From: an uncultured Verrucomicrobiales bacterium
GTDB lineage: Bacteria; Verrucomicrobiota; Verrucomicrobiia; Verrucomicrobiales; DEV007
Reading direction: 5' to 3'
DNA: 64,000 nucleotides
Assembly: GCA_937891465.1 (NCBI GenBank)
Contig: CALAHF010000166.1
Coordinates: 62,001-126,000 of the forward strand
The notes below the pieces were generated by a model, which was not told where the DNA came from, did not search any database, and saw only the letters and a list, made by a program, of their open reading frames with translations. Of the stretch, positions 44,964 through 53,815 are shown piece by piece. Within the stretch, counting starts at the first letter, position 1; each line of letters begins with the position of its first letter. A program made the position numbers and the translations under genes.

Positions 44964-45006
44964 CGATCCAATAGGGTATTATAGAAGAACGTATACTATT
45001 GATTCG
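44964..45006. repeat. 43-bp dyad repeat, copy 9
   Basis: Inverted pair with clear outer arms (CGATCCAATAGGGT ... ACTATTGATTCG) and a drifted centre. A further partial arm, TACCCTATCGAT, precedes it at 44956-44967. It covers the stop codon of ugd. Confidence 0.88.
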
Positions 45007-46306
45007 TAGAAAGCCCACGACCGACACCATGGTATTCGAATCCGAATCGCTCCATCGTCTTAGGATCGAGAAGGTTTCGACCATCAAACATCACTGGCGC
45101 AATCATCGAATCGCGAACTTTGTCGAAGTCGACGTTGGCAAACTCAGGCCATTCCGTCGCAATCACAACCGCTTCAGCTCCCTCAGCAGCTTCTTCCGGA
45201 CTTCCGCAAAGAGTAATTTTATCCCCGAGCGGAGAATTCTTAACATGATCCAACGCCTTGGGATCAAACGCGCGAACCTCGGCTCCTTCAGCAACGAGTC
45301 TTTCGACCAGCTCAATCGCAACTGAACAGCGAGTGTCATCAGTATCCGGCTTGAAAGCGAGCCCCCAAACCGCAATTTTCTTGTCTTCGAGAACCCAAAG
45401 CTTTTCGCGAATTCGCTTAATGAAACGTTCGAGTTGATCGTGATTGATCTTCTCGACTTCCTTCAAAAGATTAAATGGCACCCCGAGATCGTCGCTTATT
45501 GCAATGAACGCCGCAATGTCTTTCGGGAAACACGAGCCACCATAGCCCAAGCCCGCGTTCAAAAACGAACGCCCAATGCGCTTGTCCATTCCAATTCCTT
45601 CCGCAACTAACTCAACGTCCGCATCGCTAGCTTCGCAAATCGCTGAAACGGCATTGATGTAAGAAATTTTCAGTGCCAGAAACGAATTGGCAGCGTGTTT
45701 GATCAATTCCGCGCTGTTGATGTCAGTTGCGAGCACAGGAGCACGGAACGGTTCGTAGACCTTCTGCATAAGCGCCAGGGCCCTGTCGCTGTTTGCACCA
45801 ATGACAATCCGGTCTGGATTCATCAGATCTGCAACGGCACAACCTTCGCGCAGAAACTCAGGGTTTGAAACAACATCAAACTCCGCATCAGGAGCATATC
45901 TGGAAATAGTTTCAGTCACCTTTTCGCCGGTTTTCACCGGCACAGTGGACTTGTCGACGATCACTTTGTAACTGTGAATCGCAGGAGCAATCTCGCGGGC
46001 TACCTTTTCGATAAATTTCAGATCGACGGAGCCGTCCGGGTTTGGAGGCGTTGGCACTGCAATAAATACGACATTTCCATGATCAACACCTTCCGGGGTG
46101 TTTGTCGTGAACTTCAGTCTGCCTGCCGCAACGTTTTTCGTAACAATCTCCGCCAAGCCTGGCTCGTAAATTGGAATATCGCCCTTCAGCAGGGTTGCCA
46201 CTTTCTCGGCATTGTTGTCGACACACATCACCTCATGCCCCACTTCGGCGAAGCATGCTCCAGTCGTCAGGCCAACATAACCCGATCCAATAATCGTCAG
46301 TTTCAT
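44996..46306 (-). CDS. ugd: UDP-glucose 6-dehydrogenase
   Basis: 436 residues from ATG 46306 (MKLTIIGSGYVGLTTGACFAEVGHEV). Signature regions: VPTPPNPDGSVDLKF, SNPEFLREGCAVADLMNPDRIVIG, KHAANSFLALKISYINAVSAICE, and the catalytic Cys in GLGYGGSCFPKD. It oxidises UDP-glucose to UDP-glucuronate for surface polysaccharides or lipid A core. The in-frame extension to 46399 was rejected because the Rossmann motif should be at the N-terminus. The last two residues (NQ) and the TAG stop lie within the dyad repeat. Confidence 0.94.
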   Translation of the reverse strand: MKLTIIGSGYVGLTTGACFAEVGHEVMCVDNNAEKVATLLKGDIPIYEPGLAEIVTKNVAAGRLKFTTNTPEGVDHGNVVFIAVPTPPNPDGSVDLKFIEKVAREIAPAIHSYKVIVDKSTVPVKTGEKVTETISRYAPDAEFDVVSNPEFLREGCAVADLMNPDRIVIGANSDRALALMQKVYEPFRAPVLATDINSAELIKHAANSFLALKISYINAVSAICEASDADVELVAEGIGMDKRIGRSFLNAGLGYGGSCFPKDIAAFIAISDDLGVPFNLLKEVEKINHDQLERFIKRIREKLWVLEDKKIAVWGLAFKPDTDDTRCSVAIELVERLVAEGAEVRAFDPKALDHVKNSPLGDKITLCGSPEEAAEGAEAVVIATEWPEFANVDFDKVRDSMIAPVMFDGRNLLDPKTMERFGFEYHGVGRGLSTNQ

Positions 46307-46397
46307 GCCGCCGAATATGTCGAGCCACGATCTATGCGCCAGTGAAATCTTCGTCTTTTCCTGTTCTAAATTCGGAAAAGGCCCATCACTTGAACAC

Positions 46398-46426
46398 AAA
46401 AAAAGCGCCGGACTGAGCCGACGCTT
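46398..46426 (-). terminator. Rho-independent terminator of lptD
   Basis: On the minus strand, a 9-bp stem (AAGCGTCGG with CCGGCGCTT, one G-T pair), a 6-base loop and seven T. It lies 35 bp after the lptD stop codon. Confidence 0.8.
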
Positions 46427-46461
46427 CTAATTAAAATTTGAACCAAGAATTTTCTCAACGC

Positions 46462-48837
46462 TTACTCAAGTCCACCGCCTGGCTGGAAATCGAGCGGAAC
46501 TGAAACGCGAGGAAATGCTTTCAGTGTCAAGCTCATCAAGACACCCCACTCGTCTTCACCACCGCGGTTATTACGGCTGATCGCGCCGAGACTGGCAGTC
46601 CAGCTCGATAGGTCGCGGTGAATTTGATACTGTTGGTATTCCAATGTACCATCCTCAGCCTCGAAACGGTGATTGGTGCTGAATCCCCACTGATCGCTCA
46701 GGCGAGTGTAGGTTCCGAAAGAGTAAAGATCTGAATCGTCGAAGAACGGATGATCATTCAGCACGTATTGACCGACGTTAAACTGGAACCAATTGGTCGG
46801 CATGAAAGCTACGTTTGAATTGATCTCCGTGAAGCCCATCTCTTCGCCAAAAACAGGAACTTGAGCAACGGTGCTTGCTGACAACCAAGGAAGTGGACTC
46901 CATCGAACTTCGTTGAAAAGGTTTGAATAATCACGGTCAAACTCTGGATCATCAATGTAAGCCTCAAAGTAGTTATTGATAGTCAACCACTGGTGGTTTC
47001 CGCCATTTCGACGTGTGATGAAGCGGTTGAACGCACCAATACGGGCGATCTGCCAATCCTGAAGGCTATCCACCGACGTAAAAAGCGGAAGATCGATCGG
47101 ACGAAGTCGTGTCGTTGGTGTAATCCGGTCAATCGGCGTGAAATTGTTGCCAATCTCATCCGTCTTCACATACGAGTAGTTCAAGTATGGCTGAAGAACG
47201 TGCATCATGCCGTCAATTCCAAGCGCACCATTGAAGACATCAGCATTCTTGCGTGAAAGCTTGAATGAAAGGTCAGTTCCAGCATGAAACGTAGCACGGT
47301 CGAAAGAACTCGTTCCTGGAGCTTCGATGTCAGAATAGTTGGTATAACCAGCACCGGCACGGGGAACCACATTCAGGAAACCAGCGACTGTCGTTGGAAA
47401 AAGAAACTCATGATAGGTATCAAAGCGTCCGTAGCCCCGGTTTTCAAGCTGACGCTCGAAATCAGCGAGGAGTGAATCCGTTTCAGCTGAGTCAAACTCT
47501 CCAGTTGCGACCACATTCCCCTCGGCGTCGATCAACTCATCACCACTGATTGTAAGGAATCCGTCGCGTATGCTGCGAAGCTGATCACGTTGCGCCGTAA
47601 TATCAGCAAGCTCATTATCACCAAGGAACTCATCGATCACACCAACAGTGGTGTAACCGTTGTAGAAAAGCCCCGTTTCACCGATTGGCGTGCGAATAAC
47701 GTCGATTGCAGCTTCGGTCCGCTCATCACTCTGAAAGAAATCATTTAACTGAGAGCGATGCGTAAGCGAGAAAGTCCCGCGATCTGCGCGCTTAACAAGA
47801 TTCAGGACATTGTCAGGCTGCGGATCTGTGCGGTATTCAGCTGGGAAGAAATCTTCGTAGAAGAACTCATCGCTCAACTTGTTGATATCGATATCGAGAT
47901 AGAGCGTGCTCTTCTCCGGCCCGGGAAGATAAACTCGGTGCTGAAGATTGATGCGATAACGCTCTTGATCAACAGCCCCTTCTTCTCGAGTCCGTCCACT
48001 AAATGCCTGCAGCGGATCTTGATCCTGTGCGTAATAAAGATTCAGACGTCCAAAGTTCTCATTTCCACGATGACGCTCTGACTTGAACTCGATACCACCC
48101 GCAACACCGCGCTCGGAGCGATAATCCAAGTGTGCCTGCGCCAGCGTGTGATCGCCGATCATAAAACCATACTGATTCTGAACGAATGCACCCCATGTAG
48201 AATTATAGCCCGGCATAAAGAAATAACCGAGTTCGTCATCAAGCGGCTGTGAAAGGTAAGGGAGCCAGAAAATAGCTTTCTCACCGGCGTAAAGCTTCAC
48301 ACCCTTCATTGTCACTTTTTCCCCGGGGAAAACGCGCATCCGCTTCGCTTCAATCCGATAATTTGGGTTTGCCGAGTCATGGGTCGTAAAAAAGCCGTTA
48401 CCCATCTCAATCACCGAATCATCTCCCGATGCGGCATCAACCTGTCCTGCTTCGTAAAAAATAGGGTCAAGCGATCCTCTCAAATCCAACGAGGTCATTT
48501 CACCCGTTTCGGTATTGTAAATAATCTCTTCGCCGAAGTAATTTCCACCTGGTTTGAACACTGAGACGTTGCCCCTTGCGAACACCTTCCCGGAAGATTG
48601 GTGAAATTCAGCATTATCAGCTTCGATTGTCACCTCACCGTATTTGAGGATCACGTCACCTGAGGCCTTTGCGACCCCCAAACTTTCATCAAATGTGGTG
48701 TAATCACTTTGGATATCAAGGTCCGTAACCGCTTCGGCAACAGCATCACCTAATTGAGCATGCGCAGGAAGACCAAACGCTAGGATAGCGCTGGCCGTCG
48801 CGAGCTTGGAGAGTAGCAAACGTGGCAAAAAACTCAT
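46462..48837 (-). CDS. lptD: LPS-assembly protein LptD
   Basis: 791 residues from ATG 48837, preceded by TAAGGA at good distance. The signal peptide ends at PAHAQ. The N-terminal OstA/jellyroll region (GVAKASGDVILKYGEVTIEADNAEFHQSSGKVFARGNVSV) takes LPS from the periplasmic bridge. The C-terminal LptD barrel begins around YAGEKAIFWLPYLSQPLDDELGYFFMPGY and is rich in alternating aromatic strands. It inserts LPS into the outer membrane with LptE. The longer start at 48906 was rejected because it places the signal peptide internally. Confidence 0.9.
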   Translation of the reverse strand: MSFLPRLLLSKLATASAILAFGLPAHAQLGDAVAEAVTDLDIQSDYTTFDESLGVAKASGDVILKYGEVTIEADNAEFHQSSGKVFARGNVSVFKPGGNYFGEEIIYNTETGEMTSLDLRGSLDPIFYEAGQVDAASGDDSVIEMGNGFFTTHDSANPNYRIEAKRMRVFPGEKVTMKGVKLYAGEKAIFWLPYLSQPLDDELGYFFMPGYNSTWGAFVQNQYGFMIGDHTLAQAHLDYRSERGVAGGIEFKSERHRGNENFGRLNLYYAQDQDPLQAFSGRTREEGAVDQERYRINLQHRVYLPGPEKSTLYLDIDINKLSDEFFYEDFFPAEYRTDPQPDNVLNLVKRADRGTFSLTHRSQLNDFFQSDERTEAAIDVIRTPIGETGLFYNGYTTVGVIDEFLGDNELADITAQRDQLRSIRDGFLTISGDELIDAEGNVVATGEFDSAETDSLLADFERQLENRGYGRFDTYHEFLFPTTVAGFLNVVPRAGAGYTNYSDIEAPGTSSFDRATFHAGTDLSFKLSRKNADVFNGALGIDGMMHVLQPYLNYSYVKTDEIGNNFTPIDRITPTTRLRPIDLPLFTSVDSLQDWQIARIGAFNRFITRRNGGNHQWLTINNYFEAYIDDPEFDRDYSNLFNEVRWSPLPWLSASTVAQVPVFGEEMGFTEINSNVAFMPTNWFQFNVGQYVLNDHPFFDDSDLYSFGTYTRLSDQWGFSTNHRFEAEDGTLEYQQYQIHRDLSSWTASLGAISRNNRGGEDEWGVLMSLTLKAFPRVSVPLDFQPGGGLE

Positions 48838-49086
48838 GTTCCTTAATAAATATCTATTCAAAACTATGTCAGTTATGAAAACTAGCAAAATCCTTTTGGA
48901 TCTCACGACCCAATAGTTCCTTAAACGGAATCATTAGCAAATTCCGACCAAAAGACCAATGAAAAAGTGTCGAATTTTGCAGTTTTTCTCATATTTGATC
49001 GATGTTGCAGTCATTTCTGATTATCTGCATGGCTGAATATGCACGATTCCAATAAAAATGGCAGTCTGCATCACAACTTAGTCAGC
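48838..49086. other. Intergenic region between lptD and radC
   Basis: 249 bp, AT-rich near lptD as expected for its promoter. No gene, repeat or hairpin of note is seen. Confidence 0.4.
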
Positions 49087-49848
49087 TCAAATCAGCCCCG
49101 CTTCTCGAAAGCTAAAAAACGGATCCGATTCCTCCCCAGACTCTGATCCGATGATGACGTGATCAACAAATTCAATCTTCATAATTCGTGCCGCCTCCCG
49201 TAAATTTTTGGTAACCGCGTAATCGGCTGAACTTGGCGTCGGATCCCCTGAAGGATGATTGTGAACCAGAATAAATCCAGATGCGGAAAATTGAAGCGCC
49301 GCCTTCAGAATGTCGCGAGGGTGAGCAATCGTTTGATCAACCGTCCCCTTTGAAACCTCTACTACCTGAATCATCCTGTTTTTCGTATTTAGAAGGACAA
49401 CCCGAATGACTTCCTGAGTTAGACGGCCCATTTCCGGACCCAGTAATTCATAAACCGATTCGGCGCTATCAATCGCTTCGCTCGAGAACCGTTCCCCTGC
49501 CAATCGATGCCCAAATTCAAAAACAGCGGCAAGCTGCGCCGCCTTTGCAGGCCCAATTCCGTTCATCTCAGAAAGTTGCTCGATCGAAGCCCGCGAAATT
49601 CCTTTCAGCGATCCAAATCGGTTCAGTAACTCGCGCCCTAAATCAATGGCACTCATCCCCGGTCGACCTGTCCCGAAAAATAATGCCATGATCTCAGCGT
49701 TCGAAAGCGCACCCGCACCTCGTAACAGCAATTTCTCGCGTGGTCGCTCTTCTTCAGGAATCTCTCGGATCAGCGGCGAAGCAACGCTTGGAAAACTATA
49801 GTTCAAATTCACACTGTTATTTTTTACAAAAGACATTGAATAACGCAA
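49087..49848 (-). CDS. radC: RadC family protein (JAB/MPN domain)
   Basis: 253 residues. The N-terminal helix-hairpin-helix region (RPREKLLLRGAGALSNAEIMALFFGTG, MNGIGPAKAAQLAAVFE) precedes the JAB domain with the zinc motif VHNHPSGDPTPSSAD. Despite the name, a direct DNA-repair role is not established for the family. The start could be 49848 or the Met four codons later. It lies downstream of rpoD on the same strand. Confidence 0.9.
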   Translation of the reverse strand: MRYSMSFVKNNSVNLNYSFPSVASPLIREIPEEERPREKLLLRGAGALSNAEIMALFFGTGRPGMSAIDLGRELLNRFGSLKGISRASIEQLSEMNGIGPAKAAQLAAVFEFGHRLAGERFSSEAIDSAESVYELLGPEMGRLTQEVIRVVLLNTKNRMIQVVEVSKGTVDQTIAHPRDILKAALQFSASGFILVHNHPSGDPTPSSADYAVTKNLREAARIMKIEFVDHVIIGSESGEESDPFFSFREAGLI

Positions 49849-49865
49849 GTAAATTTTATAAAAAA

Positions 49866-49908
49866 CGAACTAACCCCATTGAATCACCGAACCAACCATA
49901 TCAGATCG
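49866..49908. repeat. 43-bp dyad repeat, copy 10
   Basis: Both modules have the reverse orientation (TAACCCCATTG, then CAACCATAT). Drifted but exactly 43 bp. It lies between rpoD and radC. Confidence 0.75.
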
Positions 49909-49983
49909 TTAAAATGCCCCTTGTCAGGCAGACACAACTCTTCCCCAATACTCTGTGAAAAAAGGAACCCGCTTTTAAGCAAT

Positions 49984-51777
49984 CTATGGCCCCGCAGTAA
50001 CCTCGAGGAATCCCTCGAGCTGACGAATCCGCGTCGGATGTCGCATCTTCCGGAGTGCTTTCGCCTCAATTTGGCGAATTCGCTCGCGGGTAACATCGAA
50101 CTGCTTGCCGACTTCTTCAAGCGTGCGGCTGTATCCGTCAACAAGACCAAAGCGTTGCTCCAAAACGGCGCGCTCGCGCTCGCTCAAAGTATCGAGAACA
50201 TCTTTGATCCGATCCTTCAACATGCTCATCGAAGTCATGTCACTCGGATTTTCCGCAGACTTGTCTTCGATAAAGTCACCAAAACTCGTGTCGTCGCTGT
50301 CACCAACTGGAGCCTGCAACGAAATCGGCTGCTGGGCCATTTTTAGAACGGCACTGACGCGCTGAACCGGCAAATGAATCTCGTCAGCAATTTCGTCGGC
50401 GCTCGGCTCACGGCCGTATTCCTGAACCAGCTGTTTCTGCACCCGCATCAGCTTGTTGATCGTTTCGATCATGTGAACCGGGATTCGGATGGTCCGAGCC
50501 TGATCAGCAATCGAACGAGTGATCGCCTGACGAATCCACCAGGTAGCGTAGGTCGAAAATTTGTAGCCGCGCTTGTATTCGAACTTCTCGACGGCTTTCA
50601 TCAATCCCATGTTCCCTTCCTGAATCAGGTCGAGAAAGCTTAAACCGCGGTTCGTATATTTTTTGGCGATTGAAATCACGAGGCGAAGGTTGGCTTCCAC
50701 CATTTCATCCTTCGCCTTTCGAGCTTCAGCAAGAAGAACCACGAGCTCTTCACTCGATGTATCAAACTCCTCCTGCTTCATCCACAACTCGCGCTCAAAA
50801 GCGGTTCGTGCTCGTGTGCACTCCGCTTTTTTAGCCGACTCGGTGGCCCGAGCTGCCTTGCGGGAAAGCTTCTGAGATTCCTCAGCATACCTCTCAGACC
50901 ATCCGATGAGATCTTCTGAAATCTTCTGTTTAAAATAAAATCGATTATAAATCCGAACGAGCGCCTTGTTACTGGCTTCCCATTTTTCCTGCACTTTCGG
51001 GGTCGCCTTGCCCTTATTATGAATCACGTCATAAAGCTCACTGATTTCATCGTGCACGACTCGAAGCTGATCACACAGCTTCGGCAAATTTTTCATGTAC
51101 CGCTCGCGGGACGACACTTTTTTGTCGGTGATCACGCGATCAAAACGCTCTTGTCCCCCAATCAAACGATCAGCGATCCCCAGATAGGACTGAACAACAA
51201 ACCCATAGGTGGACAACATGGCATGCGCCTTTGACTCAGAAGTCTCAATCCGTTTTGAAATCTCAACCTCTTCTTCCCGCGTCAGCAATGGGACCTGCCC
51301 CATTTGCTTCAAATACATCCGAACAGGATCATCTAGGACGTCCAGTTTCGCGTCCGAACGGCGATTCACGGCCTTAGCAGGCTCTTCCTTTTCATCCTCA
51401 CCGTCGCCTTCGTGCGTTTTTTCGGCCGATTTAAAATCGTCAACTTGGCTCGCATCGATAATCCGAAATTCCATGCTCCGAAGCCGATCAAGAACTTCCT
51501 CTAAAACATCAATTTCAGTGGTGTCCTCAGGCAACGCATCATTAACATCCTCGAAAGTCAGGTATTCCTGCTCCTTCGCGAGCTTGATGAGCTCACGCAA
51601 CTTCTCCTCGACCTCTTTGGTGAGTTTGATCGGACTTCCCGAATCATTCACAACCGAACTCTTTCCACCTGCACCCCTTTTCGGAGTCTGCTTTGGAGAT
51701 TTCCGCTTCGAGGCACGACGAGTCGGCTGCTTGCGGGAACTTGCGGTTGGAGAGTTTTTTCTGCCGGCTGCTGCCAT
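49984..51777 (-). CDS. rpoD: RNA polymerase primary sigma factor RpoD
   Basis: 597 residues. A Lys/Arg-rich N-terminal tail, region 1.1 ([30 protein letters not shown]), region 1.2 with [24 protein letters not shown], region 2 ([36 protein letters not shown]), region 3 ([21 protein letters not shown]) and region 4.2 ([26 protein letters not shown]). All are typical of group 1 housekeeping sigma factors. It lies 77 bp downstream of dnaG, as in the classical macromolecular synthesis operon but without rpsU. Confidence 0.95.
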   Translation of the reverse strand: MAAAGRKNSPTASSRKQPTRRASKRKSPKQTPKRGAGGKSSVVNDSGSPIKLTKEVEEKLRELIKLAKEQEYLTFEDVNDALPEDTTEIDVLEEVLDRLRSMEFRIIDASQVDDFKSAEKTHEGDGEDEKEEPAKAVNRRSDAKLDVLDDPVRMYLKQMGQVPLLTREEEVEISKRIETSESKAHAMLSTYGFVVQSYLGIADRLIGGQERFDRVITDKKVSSRERYMKNLPKLCDQLRVVHDEISELYDVIHNKGKATPKVQEKWEASNKALVRIYNRFYFKQKISEDLIGWSERYAEESQKLSRKAARATESAKKAECTRARTAFERELWMKQEEFDTSSEELVVLLAEARKAKDEMVEANLRLVISIAKKYTNRGLSFLDLIQEGNMGLMKAVEKFEYKRGYKFSTYATWWIRQAITRSIADQARTIRIPVHMIETINKLMRVQKQLVQEYGREPSADEIADEIHLPVQRVSAVLKMAQQPISLQAPVGDSDDTSFGDFIEDKSAENPSDMTSMSMLKDRIKDVLDTLSERERAVLEQRFGLVDGYSRTLEEVGKQFDVTRERIRQIEAKALRKMRHPTRIRQLEGFLEVTAGP

Positions 51778-51854
51778 AAAATCGATGAACGTGTGTTTCG
51801 GGAAGAAAGAAAGAGAGAGGGAGGAAAGCGTCGTTAAAAAATCACACCATTCAG

Positions 51855-53729
51855 CTAGACCGAAAAGTGTCGCGGAATGTCGTTTAACTGTCTCCTAAGG
51901 TCAATTTTTTCTTTCTGCAGCATTTCAATTTGCTCAAACGAAAGATCAGGTGCCCCCAGCTGAGCACTCAGCTCTGTCACCCTCATTTCCAATGACTGAC
52001 GATAAAGCTTCTGCAGACACGTAGAGGCAATGATTTCAGCTTCTGGCGGCTGAGGCTCATCCAACAAGGTTGAAACCAGTTTTCCTTCCGATGGAGGCAA
52101 CGATGATGCAAATGCTGACACATTCGACGGACTTGCTGGATCAAAATCAGCAGCCCAGAGCATGGCTAACAATTCAGTTTCCGGAAGCCGCTGGAAAAAC
52201 TCGGGGGGCGTCTCGCCGCGATATTTTGCCTTTACCTCGGGACTGACGAGAAGCATTTGGCACAAAAAACGAATGCTCTTGTTGGTAATTTCAATCTCTC
52301 GAACCGGCTCTTCCTGCGGCTGTTGACCGGGCCGCTGAGGAAGATTCGATTGCCCTCCCCTCGCCTTTTGAGCCGCATCACGCCTTGCCGAAGCTTGCTT
52401 GCCCCGCTCCTGATCCCGTTTCGCATTCGATACATTTTTGCGAATATCTTCCTCGCCGACTTTCAGCCTTACTGAGATCCGATTGATCAGCGAATCCTGC
52501 ACCATTTTGTCCTCGATCAGCGCGATATCGAAAGCCAACTCCTTAGCATAATTCAAGCGATCACGAAGCGGCCCCGTAGTCAGCGCACTTCCCCGCCGAT
52601 CGATCTGAAAATCAAAATACTCCGGCGCACCCGCAATGATCTCCTGCAACACCGCCGGGCCCTCTTTCTGAATTAATGAATCCGGATCTTCCCCGGGCGG
52701 CAGTAACGCAAAGCGCACCAAAACCCCTGCCGGAGCCAACACCCGAAACGCCTTCGTCGCGGCCGCAATCCCCGCCTTATCGGAATCGTAGCACAATACC
52801 GCTTCGTCCGTTTGCCGTTTTAAAAGCCGCGCATGCCCTTCCGTAAATGCCGTTCCCAGTCCAGCTACGCCATTTTCCAAACCCGCCTCATAAGCCGCAA
52901 TCAAATCCAGCTGACCTTCGAAAATAATCGCCTTTTTCTCCCGAATCACCGCCCGCTTCGTTTTATCAAATCCGTAAAACGTCTTCGATTTATCAAACAG
53001 CACCGTCTCCGGCGAATTCACATATTTCCCGCCTTTTTGATCTTTACTCAAAACCCGACCTGAGAACGCAATCGTATCTCCATAATCATTCGCCACCGGA
53101 AACATCAGGCGATGGCGAAACCGCGCGTAGGTGCCACGTTGCGGATAATTTTCATCGCGGTAAGCCGCCAATCCTGCATCAACAAGCTGGGTTTCCGACC
53201 ACCCCGCTTGTTGTGCCCATTGAAAGAAAATCGACTGATTTTCCGGCGCATAGCCAAACAGCCAACGCCGCGCCACATCCTGCGAAATTTGACGGCTCGT
53301 CAGATATTTCCGCGCCTCATCTGCACACGAATTTCGAAACAGCAGGTTATTATAGAACTCCGCCGCATCCTTTTGCAATTTGATCAGGTGTTGCCGTGAT
53401 TGTCGTCGCGCATCCGCCTTCGCATCGTAAACGTCCTCCACAATCGTAACCCCCGCTCGATCCGCCAGCTTTTGCACCGCATCGGTGAACGACATCCCCT
53501 CATAATCCTTCACGAAATTGATCGCATCACCGCCGGCCTGACAACCGAAACATTTGAACCGTTGTCGCTGCGGATTCACATTAAAACTCGGCGATTTCTC
53601 CACATGAAACGGACACACCGCTTTGTAATTCGCCCCTGCACGTTGCAGCTGAATGTAAGAGCTGATCAGCTCCACGATGTCGGTCGCGTCAAGGATTTGC
53701 TGAATCGTTTCTGGAGGAACTTTACCCAT
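51855..53729 (-). CDS. dnaG: DNA primase DnaG
   Basis: 624 residues from ATG 53729 ([22 protein letters not shown]). CHC2 zinc site with Cys39, His42, Cys60, Cys63 (CPFH ... CFGC), catalytic core start [21 protein letters not shown], and TOPRIM motif [13 protein letters not shown] with [10 protein letters not shown]. The C-terminal part is the helicase-binding region. It makes RNA primers at the fork. The longer start at 53798 was rejected because it adds 23 residues before the conserved N-terminus and overlaps the divergent gene's leader. Confidence 0.95.
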   Translation of the reverse strand: MGKVPPETIQQILDATDIVELISSYIQLQRAGANYKAVCPFHVEKSPSFNVNPQRQRFKCFGCQAGGDAINFVKDYEGMSFTDAVQKLADRAGVTIVEDVYDAKADARRQSRQHLIKLQKDAAEFYNNLLFRNSCADEARKYLTSRQISQDVARRWLFGYAPENQSIFFQWAQQAGWSETQLVDAGLAAYRDENYPQRGTYARFRHRLMFPVANDYGDTIAFSGRVLSKDQKGGKYVNSPETVLFDKSKTFYGFDKTKRAVIREKKAIIFEGQLDLIAAYEAGLENGVAGLGTAFTEGHARLLKRQTDEAVLCYDSDKAGIAAATKAFRVLAPAGVLVRFALLPPGEDPDSLIQKEGPAVLQEIIAGAPEYFDFQIDRRGSALTTGPLRDRLNYAKELAFDIALIEDKMVQDSLINRISVRLKVGEEDIRKNVSNAKRDQERGKQASARRDAAQKARGGQSNLPQRPGQQPQEEPVREIEITNKSIRFLCQMLLVSPEVKAKYRGETPPEFFQRLPETELLAMLWAADFDPASPSNVSAFASSLPPSEGKLVSTLLDEPQPPEAEIIASTCLQKLYRQSLEMRVTELSAQLGAPDLSFEQIEMLQKEKIDLRRQLNDIPRHFSV

Positions 53730-53815
53730 TTTATTCGCCCGAACGATTCTGTAGAAAACCTCGGATTTCAACTCTCGCCGTGCTAAGGTATTCTGCAAAT
53801 CGTAACGTCTCCTGC

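Noticed and set aside
53730-53798. Longer start for dnaG
   Set aside because: The extra residues precede the conserved DnaG N-terminus and run into the leader of the divergent gene.
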